Positions 22,775-29,379 of a stretch of DNA of 33,683 nt are shown here, one piece after another. Source of the DNA: Candidatus Woesearchaeota archaeon (GTDB taxonomy: Archaea; Nanobdellota; Nanobdellia; SCGC-AAA011-G17; JACPIM01). Position 1 is the first letter of the stretch; each line of letters opens with the position of its first letter. The stretch spans positions 1-33,683 of the forward strand of contig JAGWAC010000001.1 in assembly GCA_018302125.1 (NCBI GenBank), written 5' to 3'. A program made the translations under genes and the position numbers. The notes under the pieces were generated by a model. That model was not told the origin of the DNA and searched no databases. It saw only the letters and a program-made list of their open reading frames with translations.

Positions 22775-22811
22775 AACCTTTTTTGAAAAAAAGCTTCAGG
22801 AAAAAACAAAA
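22775..22811 (+). repeat. Dispersed palindrome, copy 10
   Basis: AACCTTTTTTGAAAAAAAGC, then TTCAGGAAAAAACAAAA, in the uS13-uS4 spacer. The AACC end lies close to the uS4 ATG, as in copies 7-9. Confidence 0.5.
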
Positions 22812-22843
22812 ACATTTTTCTGTAAACTCTTTTTCTAAAATGG

Positions 22844-23302
22844 TTAACCTGTTTTACCTTTCTTTGGTTTTTTTACTCCTAATGATTTTCCTTTATGGAA
22901 ATGTGATCTTGTACTTTGTCCTCTTACTGGGAGGCCAATACCATGCCTAATACCTTTATAAGATTTAATTAATTTCATTCTTTTTATATCTAATTCTTTT
23001 CTTAATCTAAGATCAGAACCTAATAAATGTTCATCTTTGCCTGTTTCTATATCTCTTCTCCTGTTTAAAATGAATGTTGGAAAATTATGTTTTAAGGGAT
23101 TTTTTATTACTTCTTCTATTTTCTTAATTTCATCTTCAGAATAAGAACCAATTGGTTTTTTTCTATCTAATTTTAAATAATTACAGACTGCATTTGAAAA
23201 ACTGTAACTTACCCCAAAAATTTTGGACAATGCAAAAAAAGTATTTGTATCTCCTTTTAGGTCTGTATTGACAATTCTGATGATTTGTTTTAATTCTGAC
23301 AT
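22844..23302 (-). CDS. rps13: Small-subunit ribosomal protein uS13
   Basis: A 152-residue uS13, the head protein that contacts uS19 and the tRNAs. The blocks RIVNTDLKGDTNTFFAL, GVSYSFSNAVCNYL, the NRRRDIETGKDEHL turn and the C-terminal YKGIRHGIGLPVRGQSTRSHF are all typical. The basic tail ends KKPKKGKTG. TATA-like TTTAAAAA (23329-23336) lies about 30 bp upstream of the ATG, so a transcript may start here. Confidence 0.97.
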   Translation of the reverse strand: MSELKQIIRIVNTDLKGDTNTFFALSKIFGVSYSFSNAVCNYLKLDRKKPIGSYSEDEIKKIEEVIKNPLKHNFPTFILNRRRDIETGKDEHLLGSDLRLRKELDIKRMKLIKSYKGIRHGIGLPVRGQSTRSHFHKGKSLGVKKPKKGKTG

Positions 23303-23347
23303 TTTTGAGAATTATAATAAAGAAGGCATTTAAAAAGGTTTAGGTTT

Positions 23348-23908
23348 TTAATTAATGAACAACCTGTGTTTGTCTTCTCCCCTAATTTCTAATAAGATTC
23401 TTTTTATAATAAGTTTCTTAGGATCTGGTATAAGCTTAACTCTTTTTCTTATGTCTTCAAAATTTTCGAATGGTTTTTCTGATCTTTTTTCCAAGATATC
23501 CTGCATGTGTTTTTTACCTACTCCTGGAAGCAATTCTATCTGGTGTTTTCTTATATTAATAGGATCTGCTTTATTGAAGAATTCTACAAATTTTGCTTCA
23601 TTTTTATTTACAAGATCTATTATTATGGCCTCTAATTCAGATTGGGCTGTTTGGGTTAATTTTTCTGCTGGAATTCTTCCAACTATATGATGTATTTTTT
23701 CTCTTTTACCTTCCCCCATATAAACTTCTTCATAAGGCTGTAAGAAAACATTTCTTTTTGGAACTAATTCAAGAATTATAAAATGCTCCTTACCTAGAGC
23801 TTGAGCTATGGGGGTCTTTTTGTGCATTGGCCTTGTATCGAATGGATATCCATTCGGGAGGAAATCCAATACTATTGCTTTCTCTTCTTTTATTTCTTTC
23901 TTGAACAT
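23348..23908 (-). CDS. DUF655 family protein with helix-hairpin-helix
   Basis: A 186-residue archaeal DUF655 protein. The N-terminal part (AIVLDFLPNGYPFDTRPMH) is an OB/S1-like beta region. The C-terminal part has a helix-hairpin-helix, IELLPGVGKKHMQDILEKR (about 123-141), typical of nucleic-acid binding. It belongs to the conserved archaeal cluster L21e-rpoF-DUF655-ksgA, where a role in RNA metabolism is suspected but unproven. Here the ksgA position is taken by uS13. It lies 17 bp after rpoF. Confidence 0.9.
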   Translation of the reverse strand: MFKKEIKEEKAIVLDFLPNGYPFDTRPMHKKTPIAQALGKEHFIILELVPKRNVFLQPYEEVYMGEGKREKIHHIVGRIPAEKLTQTAQSELEAIIIDLVNKNEAKFVEFFNKADPINIRKHQIELLPGVGKKHMQDILEKRSEKPFENFEDIRKRVKLIPDPKKLIIKRILLEIRGEDKHRLFIN

Positions 23909-23925
23909 GTTTTATTTTAAACATT

Positions 23926-24261
23926 CTATTTTAAACATTCTAATATCTTTTTAAGGTCTTCTTGTTTTAATATTACATTATCACCTGAAAATACTGCTTT
24001 AAGGCTGTCAATATCTTTTGGCATTATGTCTATTAATTTTACAATGTGTTTTTCTTTTAATCTTTCAACTCCAGATTCCTCTAATTTTTTTTTTAATTCA
24101 TTAAACTCTTTTATTTTTAAATTTGATACTTTTGATATATAATCAAGGACTTTTGTTTCTCTTGGTGATAATGATTTATCTTTTTTATTTATACTTTCTA
24201 TTGCTTCCTTTACTTCTGGTAAAGATATTGGTATTTCTTCTAAAACTTCTATTTCTGCCAT
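23926..24261 (-). CDS. rpoF: DNA-directed RNA polymerase subunit F (Rpb4-like)
   Basis: A 111-residue subunit that, with RpoE, forms the RNA-binding stalk of archaeal RNA polymerase. It matches the family in the N-terminal EEIPISLPEVKEAIESI, the central LSPRETKVLDYISKVSNLK and the C-terminal HRDC-like helices (KHIVKLIDIMPKDIDSLKAVF). Length is normal. It is one base downstream of L21e and must be cotranscribed with it. Confidence 0.93.
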   Translation of the reverse strand: MAEIEVLEEIPISLPEVKEAIESINKKDKSLSPRETKVLDYISKVSNLKIKEFNELKKKLEESGVERLKEKHIVKLIDIMPKDIDSLKAVFSGDNVILKQEDLKKILECLK

Positions 24262-24262
24262 T

Positions 24263-24553
24263 TTATGCCTTAGATAAGTGTACTGGATGAACTATTAAAT
24301 TTTTTGTTTTAGTTTTATCTTTTATTTCTACTATATAGCATTCGCCTCTTTTCCTTTTTATAGTGCCTTTGCTGCTGTGAAACCTAGCGAAATATAAACC
24401 CTTATGAACAGATGGATTAGCACTTAAAGATACTTTTTCTCCTACTTTGAATGACTGGAGATATTTTCTAATACTAACTTTGCCCCTGTCTCTAATATTC
24501 CTTCTAAATTTAGCTCTTGTTTTTCTTCTTGTTCCACCTATTCTTCGTACCAT
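24263..24553 (-). CDS. rpl21e: Large-subunit ribosomal protein eL21 (L21e)
   Basis: A 96-residue L21e. The family markers are GGTRRKTRAKFRRNIRDRGK near the start, then LQSFKVGEKVSLSANPSVHKG and the FHSSKGTIKRKRGECYIVEI strand pair. It heads the L21e-rpoF-DUF655 operon and has a palindromic TATA box (24577-24584), centred 27.5 bp before the ATG, so the mRNA is probably leaderless. Confidence 0.96.
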   Translation of the reverse strand: MVRRIGGTRRKTRAKFRRNIRDRGKVSIRKYLQSFKVGEKVSLSANPSVHKGLYFARFHSSKGTIKRKRGECYIVEIKDKTKTKNLIVHPVHLSKA

Positions 24554-24576
24554 TTGTTTTGTTATTTAGACAGGCA

Positions 24577-24584
24577 TTTATAAA
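24577..24584 (-). promoter_or_regulatory. TATA box of the L21e operon
   Basis: TTTATAAA is centred 27.5 bp upstream of the L21e start codon. Confidence 0.5.
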
Positions 24585-24619
24585 GCTTTTCTTAAGAATG
24601 CTCAGTAGAAATCCTCTAA

Positions 24620-24774
24620 CTATCTGCATGCCAACTTTGATGCTCTTACTGTTGAACCTTCAATTCTTTTTATTACAGGATTTATAGTTTCTATTTTTGA
24701 TCTGTAATTAGCTCTTAATTTGTTAATCCTTCTTTTCGCTTTCCAAATAATAATTTTAATAAGCCCTTCAGCAT
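24620..24774 (-). pseudogene. Small remnant downstream of the METTL5-like gene
   Basis: An ATG overlapping the METTL5-like stop codon opens MLKGLLKLLFGKRK and stops after 19 residues. In the -1 frame a coding-like sequence, RRINKLRANYRSKIETINPV then IKRIEGSTVRASKLACR, continues to a TAG at 24620. Joining the two by a -1 shift in the run CGAAAAGAA gives 51 residues. The same frame is also open further upstream without a start codon, so the alternative is a gene that lost its 5' end. I cannot assign a family. Its opening resembles that of the broken HTH gene at 18414. Confidence 0.3.
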
Positions 24775-25376
24775 TTTTCTAGAATCCAGCACCCTATTTT
24801 AACATAATAACTTTTTCTTTTGTGGAATTTATATTTTTGTTTAATTAATAAATTATAATCATAAACTCCAGAAACAGAAAAATTATTTGTCTCAGCTAAT
24901 TTTTTTATAAATTCCTTGCTTTCAATCTTGTGTAAAGAATAAATTTTTTGACTTATTTCCATGGCCTTTTCCAAAAATATTTTGTCATTATGCTCTTTTT
25001 GCACGCCAAAAGGTGGATTCATTAAAACTACATCAGCTTTTTTCTCAAATTCATTAATATCCTTGTTAAGAAAAATTCCATTTTTAAGTTTTAATCTTTT
25101 GTAATTCTCCTTTGCTGCATCTATGGCATCAATATCTTTGTCCAAAAAATAAACTTTCTTTGCTTCCATCAGCAAAGCACCAATGCCAAAAATTCCATTT
25201 CCACAGCCCAAGTCAGCAATTGTCTTTCCTTTTATGTCATTATTCAAAAAAGCTTTCCATAGAATATCTCCAGCTATTTCTCCCTCTGTTTGATATTGCT
25301 CTAAATTTAATTTCAGAATTTCCTGTTCTTTTAATCTGGAAAGTAAAATGCTTAATTTCTTTTTGTCATAATTCAT
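24768..25376 (-). CDS. METTL5-like N6-adenine RNA methyltransferase
   Basis: A 202-residue class I methyltransferase of the archaeal/eukaryotic METTL5 type. The N-terminal LEQYQTEGEIAGDIL region matches the family. The SAM loop is ADLGCGNGIFGIGA (54-67), the ribose acid D79 lies in VYFLDKD, and the catalytic NPPFG (120-124) is the signature of amino-group adenine methylation. Human METTL5 modifies 18S rRNA; an rRNA target here is likely but unproven. The stop is TGA. It lies 19 bp after aMBF1 in an operon with glycosyltransferase and thioredoxin-fold genes. Confidence 0.87.
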   Translation of the reverse strand: MNYDKKKLSILLSRLKEQEILKLNLEQYQTEGEIAGDILWKAFLNNDIKGKTIADLGCGNGIFGIGALLMEAKKVYFLDKDIDAIDAAKENYKRLKLKNGIFLNKDINEFEKKADVVLMNPPFGVQKEHNDKIFLEKAMEISQKIYSLHKIESKEFIKKLAETNNFSVSGVYDYNLLIKQKYKFHKRKSYYVKIGCWILEKC

Positions 25377-25395
25377 TTTTACAGTTGAAATAACA

Positions 25396-25836
25396 TTATT
25401 TTTTCTTTAATTTTAATAAATCCCCTATAGTTAAAGAACTATTTTTAAAGTCCAATTTTACCTTCTCTTCTTTATATTCTTCAGTCAATTTAATCCTAAA
25501 AAAACTTTCAAGCTTTTTAATAACAGCCTCATTTGGCTCTATGTCTTTATTTTCAATTTTGTGGATTAAAGAAAGTTTTTCATTTAGTTTTTTTGCAAGA
25601 TCTTCCTGAGTAAAATTTTGTTTTTCTCTTAATTTTTTTATTAATAAATTATAATTTTCTTTTAATAAAACAACAGTTTCATCTTTCCTGAATTTTGACT
25701 TTACAAGCTTATTAAATTCTTTTTCCTTCTCAATCAAAACTCCAAATTTAACACAATTTTTACAGACCTCCATCAAGCTTCCTTCTATCTGTGCTCTAAA
25801 CAATTCTCCAGAATAACCGCATAAGTCACAGCTCAT
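25396..25836 (-). CDS. Multiprotein bridging factor aMBF1
   Basis: A 146-residue archaeal MBF1 homologue. An N-terminal zinc ribbon has CDLC (3-6) and CKNC (25-28). A flexible lysine-rich linker follows, then a Cro/C1-type helix-turn-helix (about 74-128, FTQEDLAKKLNEKLSLIHKIENKDIEP). Archaeal MBF1 associates with small ribosomal subunits and the transcription machinery. The ATG overlaps the TGA stop of the upstream broken thioredoxin-fold gene (ATGA), so translation was coupled to it. Confidence 0.92.
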   Translation of the reverse strand: MSCDLCGYSGELFRAQIEGSLMEVCKNCVKFGVLIEKEKEFNKLVKSKFRKDETVVLLKENYNLLIKKLREKQNFTQEDLAKKLNEKLSLIHKIENKDIEPNEAVIKKLESFFRIKLTEEYKEEKVKLDFKNSSLTIGDLLKLKKK

Positions 25837-26427
25837 TTTGAATCACTTTTCAATATTTTCTCGTTTGCATATTTAAATATATCCGACAAATTTGGAGTAT
25901 CACTAACTTCCATATAATATGCTTCATCTATTAATACACTTGGTGCATTAGTTATATTATAATTAGTTTTTATCATGCTTACTTTTGCTTAACTCATCAT
26001 AAGGTTTGTCATTAGAATAAAAAAAGAAAATAGTAACGAAGTTTTCGTTGCATACGGAATTAAGTTTTTTAATTATTTTATAATGGTTAAGCTCGAGCGC
26101 GCTATAAAGCTTTTTTTGCTCTAAAACTCTTTTATCATTTTTTCCTAATCTAAATTCTAAGGTATTAATTAAATCTCCAACAAAATCTAATTTTTCTGAA
26201 GATTCAAGTAATAATTTATTGCTGCAATTCTTTTCATCTTCAAATTCAATAAAAAGCCGGTCTAAAAATATTAGATTATCCTTGATTAAGCTATTTTCAT
26301 AATATATACGTTGATAATTCAAATAAGAAGATGTATATGCTATTAAAAAAATAATAACAAAAATAATAATAGTTAAAATAAATGATGCTATATATTTCAA
26401 AATAAAAGAATCTTTTTTATTATCCAT
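25833..26427 (-). pseudogene. Membrane-anchored thioredoxin-fold protein, frameshifted and internally deleted
   Basis: The first frame (26427 down to 25963) gives an N-terminal membrane anchor (about 11-33, YIASFILTIIIFVIIFLIAY), a helical spacer with two cysteines and the opening strand of a thioredoxin fold, NFVTIFFFYSNDKPYDEL, then stops. A +1 shift near 25975-25985 leads to IKTNYNITNAPSVLIDEAYY, the cis-proline strand of the same fold. It stays open to a TGA that overlaps the aMBF1 ATG, which supports this frame as the true 3' end. The roughly 35 residues that should lie between, including the CxxC or CxxS site, are missing. The start overlaps the GT2 gene by 8 nt. I read it as a decayed extracytoplasmic thiol protein. 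Confidence 0.65.
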
Positions 26428-27679
26428 CCTCTGATCTCCAAATAATTTTTCTATTAGTTATAACATAAAAAAATGAAATAATCCACCATAAAGCAGATAA
26501 TAATAAATAAAAGCTAAGGAAAAAAACAAAATTTAATTTTGCATTAGTTAAGTCAAGTTTATTTTTATTGGAAAAAAATAAGTAAAGAGCAAGTATCGAA
26601 ATAAATAAAATAGATAATAAAAAAAGAGGCTGGCTAAAAAGACTAAAAAGATATTTTTCAAAAACATAAGAATTTAATTCAAAAATGCTGCCAAATTTAT
26701 AATTAATAATAACTAAATAATCTAGATCATTTTTTATTTTGATTAGTCGTTTAATAACAACATAAACTGTTAATATAGTAGGCACAAACATTGTCATTAA
26801 AGCTAAAGGCAATACTAATATTCCCAAGGGTCCTTTATTTATGCCAAACAAATTTCTATAATTCCAAAGATTCTTTATCAAGCCAGAATACCATCTTCTT
26901 CTTTGTACTAATAATTCATTAAAAGTTTTAGGAGCGCTCGTGTAAACAATAGCTTCTGGAACATTTTCTATTCTAAGTTTTTTGCTTTGTATTCTTAATG
27001 CTATCTCTAAATCCTCTGTAATATTTTTCTCGTCAAAACCTCCATATTTTTTAAAAAAGTTTCTTCTATAAGCTGAGAAAGCTCCAGGAGTTACATGCAT
27101 GGAATCTATAACTGCAAAAGCCTTTCTTAAAAAAACGCCAAGAGCATATTCAATATGCTGAATTTTCTGCCATAAACTTTTTGGTTTATAAACTCCCATC
27201 GATGGTGTTACTGCCGCAACTAGTTTATTATCGAAAAAACTTATCATTCTTTTAACAGTGCTTGGATTAACAAAAGTATCTGCATCCATGGTAAAAATAA
27301 TATCAGCTTTCGAATTATTAATGCCTAAATTTAAAGCAGAACCCTTTCCCCCGTTTTTCTTTTTTAATACTTTTAATTTTGGATCTTTAAAAGATTCAAA
27401 TTTTTTTGCTATTTCATATGTTCTGTCCCTGCTTCCATCATCAACAACAATTATCTCCAATTTATTTTTTGGATAATCAATAGCTAAAGCAGATAATATT
27501 GTTTTTTCTATGCTCTTTTCTTCATTATATGCTGGAATAATAATGCTTACTGTTTTATCTTCAGATTCCTTATATTTATATTTTTTATAATAATAATATA
27601 AATTAATTGCATAAAATATTGCTGCAAATAATCCAATAAAAGATGAAACATAGACTACCAAACTATAAAAGTTAACCAT
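26420..27679 (-). CDS. Membrane GT2 glycosyltransferase (processive type)
   Basis: A 419-residue family 2 glycosyltransferase. An N-terminal membrane helix (about 5-28) precedes the cytoplasmic GT-A domain, which shows IIPAYNEE (47-54), VVDDGS (78-83), the metal-binding DAD (132-134), the general base TED (221-223) and QRRRW (259-263). That last motif characterises cellulose/hyaluronan/N-acetylglucosaminyl synthases. About four C-terminal helices follow. It probably polymerises or adds sugars to a surface glycan or lipid, though the sugar cannot be told. It is first in a minus-strand operon with the thioredoxin-fold remnant, aMBF1 and METTL5-like genes, and shares its promoter with the divergent GT2. 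Confidence 0.88.
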   Translation of the reverse strand: MVNFYSLVVYVSSFIGLFAAIFYAINLYYYYKKYKYKESEDKTVSIIIPAYNEEKSIEKTILSALAIDYPKNKLEIIVVDDGSRDRTYEIAKKFESFKDPKLKVLKKKNGGKGSALNLGINNSKADIIFTMDADTFVNPSTVKRMISFFDNKLVAAVTPSMGVYKPKSLWQKIQHIEYALGVFLRKAFAVIDSMHVTPGAFSAYRRNFFKKYGGFDEKNITEDLEIALRIQSKKLRIENVPEAIVYTSAPKTFNELLVQRRRWYSGLIKNLWNYRNLFGINKGPLGILVLPLALMTMFVPTILTVYVVIKRLIKIKNDLDYLVIINYKFGSIFELNSYVFEKYLFSLFSQPLFLLSILFISILALYLFFSNKNKLDLTNAKLNFVFFLSFYLLLSALWWIISFFYVITNRKIIWRSEDG

Positions 27680-27701
27680 TATCTCAAACTATCAACATAA
27701 C

Positions 27702-27709
27702 TTTATAAA
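27702..27709. promoter_or_regulatory. Shared palindromic TATA box of two divergent GT2 genes
   Basis: A single TTTATAAA is centred 26.5 bp from the minus-strand ATG (27679) and 27.5 bp from the plus-strand ATG (27733). Both distances are ideal for leaderless transcription, and no other TATA-like octamer lies in the 53-bp gap. Confidence 0.7.
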
Positions 27710-27732
27710 CATTATTAAACTTACTTTTTAAA

Positions 27733-28434
27733 ATGCTGTCAATAATAGTTCCTACTTTAAATGAAGAAAAACACATCCCTAATTTATTAAATTGTTTAAA
27801 AAATCAGACATATAAAAATTTTGAGATAATAGTCGTGGATGCTCACTCCAATGATAAAACAAAAGAAGTTGTTAAAAAATTTAAGAATTTAAAAATAAAA
27901 ATTATTAATTCAGAAAAAAGGAATGTTGCTTATCAAAGGAATATAGGTGTAAAATATGCTAATAATGAAAGAATATTGTTTTTGGACGCAGATACAAAAA
28001 TACCAAAAGATTTTTTGGAAAATGCTTTAAAAGAAATAAAAAATAATGAAATTTCAGCTTGCAGAACTTATCCCGACAGCTCTCACCCAATAGATATTTT
28101 TTTCATTTTTCTTTTTAGGATTTATCTAAAAGCTTTGTACAAATTAATTGGATTTAATGGCTGCTGTCTATTTTCTTTAAAGTCAGTCCATAATAAAATA
28201 AATGGTTTTGATGAAACAATAAAAGTAAGCGAGGATTTTGATTATACAAAAAGAATAAAGAAATTTGCAAAATTGCATCTCTTAAAAAAGCCATATATAA
28301 AAATATCCATGAGAAGATTTGAAAAAAATGGCAGGATAAGAACAGGGTTAAAGATTTTGGTAATAGGAATTTATATTGATTTTGGGGGCAGAATTAGAAA
28401 TAATCTTTTCAATTATAAGTTCAATGAAAAATAA
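27733..28434 (+). CDS. GT2 family glycosyltransferase
   Basis: A 233-residue family 2 glycosyltransferase. It has the nucleotide-sugar strand SIIVPTLNEEKHI (3-15), VVDAHSND (34-41), the metal-binding DAD (85-87) and the acceptor-side SEDFDYTKRI. A hydrophobic stretch in the middle (FFIFLFRIYL) and another near the end (LKILVIGIYIDFGG) suggest membrane association. The acceptor is unknown. It is divergent from the larger GT2, which shares its promoter, so the two likely serve one surface-glycan pathway. Confidence 0.87.
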   Translation: MLSIIVPTLNEEKHIPNLLNCLKNQTYKNFEIIVVDAHSNDKTKEVVKKFKNLKIKIINSEKRNVAYQRNIGVKYANNERILFLDADTKIPKDFLENALKEIKNNEISACRTYPDSSHPIDIFFIFLFRIYLKALYKLIGFNGCCLFSLKSVHNKINGFDETIKVSEDFDYTKRIKKFAKLHLLKKPYIKISMRRFEKNGRIRTGLKILVIGIYIDFGGRIRNNLFNYKFNEK

Positions 28435-28477
28435 TTTTTGCTAAATTTTTTTGATAAAACTTTTAAGAAAGAGTTTT

Positions 28478-29002
28478 CTAGAACATTTTTTTAATGCCTT
28501 GTTCTTCAACAGCTTGCTTTATTTTGTCTTTTGCTTCTGACTCGGCAATGTCAAAATATTCATAAAAATTATTTGTTACTTTTAACAGTCTTGTTCTTCC
28601 TTTTTTTTCAGCAGAAACTAAATTGTTTTCTCTCAGGTATTTGATGTGGTCATATGCTTTATTCCCTCTTATCTTTATTACCTCACTTTGTGTGACTGGT
28701 TGCTTGTAAGCAATAATTGCCAATGTCTTTGTAGTTGGACTGTCTAATTCGCTTCCAGAAAGCAGCCTGTTTGTTAAATACCCAAACTTTTTTTTAATGT
28801 TTAATTTAAATTTCCCCTCATTTTCCTGTATCTCCAAAGCACAATTTTTGTTTTCATAATCCTTTTTTAGTTCCTCTAAAGCCTCTTTTACCATCCCAAT
28901 GCTTCCGACCTCGCAGTATCTTCCCAAGTCTTCTAAAGAAACAAACTTTCCAAGAGTAAACAACACTGCTTCAACTTTATACTTTAATTCTGTATTCTCC
29001 AT
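28478..29002 (-). CDS. scpB: Chromosome segregation and condensation protein ScpB
   Basis: A 174-residue kleisin-partner protein with tandem winged helices, part of the SMC-ScpA-ScpB condensin. Characteristic segments are YKVEAVLFTLGKFVSLEDL, then SPTTKTLAIIAYKQPVTQSEVIKIRG (the most conserved ScpB block) and VSAEKKGRTRLLKVT. SMC and ScpA are not in this window. A TATA-like TTTTTAAA lies about 29 bp before the ATG. The stop is TAG and faces the convergent GT2 gene. Confidence 0.93.
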   Translation of the reverse strand: MENTELKYKVEAVLFTLGKFVSLEDLGRYCEVGSIGMVKEALEELKKDYENKNCALEIQENEGKFKLNIKKKFGYLTNRLLSGSELDSPTTKTLAIIAYKQPVTQSEVIKIRGNKAYDHIKYLRENNLVSAEKKGRTRLLKVTNNFYEYFDIAESEAKDKIKQAVEEQGIKKMF

Positions 29003-29041
29003 AAGAAGAATATTTAACTGGGAATTTTTAAACCTTATGAA

Positions 29042-29320
29042 TTATAAAGTAGATAGGAAATGCCTAAGTGGAAATTGAACTAAATAAACCATAGTATAAG
29101 GCTTAATTTCCTTATTTTCAAGATATCGTAGTGCTAAAACCTTTTGCTGATATCTCAAGAATCTTAACCTTGCGTTTTGTCTTTTCTGTTCTATGTTTTT
29201 TGAAAAGTAAACTTTTAGCCATTCGTCGTAATAATCCTTATTTTTTAGCCTCCATTCCCTAGCCATTAAGGTTAATTTTTTCCTATTTTTCTGCCTGTAT
29301 TCTAAAACTCTAATCTGCAT
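29042..29320 (-). CDS. Hypothetical basic coiled-coil protein
   Basis: A 92-residue frame, very rich in K, R, Y and Q (EYRQKNRKKL, then EWRLKNKDYYDEWLKVYF and KRQNARLRFLRYQQKVLALRY). This kind of N/K/R/W/Y-rich helical repeat occurs in tails of HNH-type and phage-related proteins, but no zinc knuckle or catalytic residue is present. I see neither a good Shine-Dalgarno nor a convincing TATA box. A second ATG upstream in another frame (MKDIAARTDAD) suggests a frameshifted 5' end. It may be a remnant. It lies between aRF1 and scpB. Confidence 0.4.
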   Translation of the reverse strand: MQIRVLEYRQKNRKKLTLMAREWRLKNKDYYDEWLKVYFSKNIEQKRQNARLRFLRYQQKVLALRYLENKEIKPYTMVYLVQFPLRHFLSTL

Positions 29321-29379
29321 CTGTTCTTGCTGCTATATCTTTCATGAAGAAAATCTGCTATTATTATGGTTTACAAATT

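Noticed and set aside
6146-26427. Frameshifts dismissed as sequencing error
   Set aside because: The long conserved genes contain no frame errors, whereas lesions cluster in a few short accessory genes; error is possible for single cases but not the best overall explanation.
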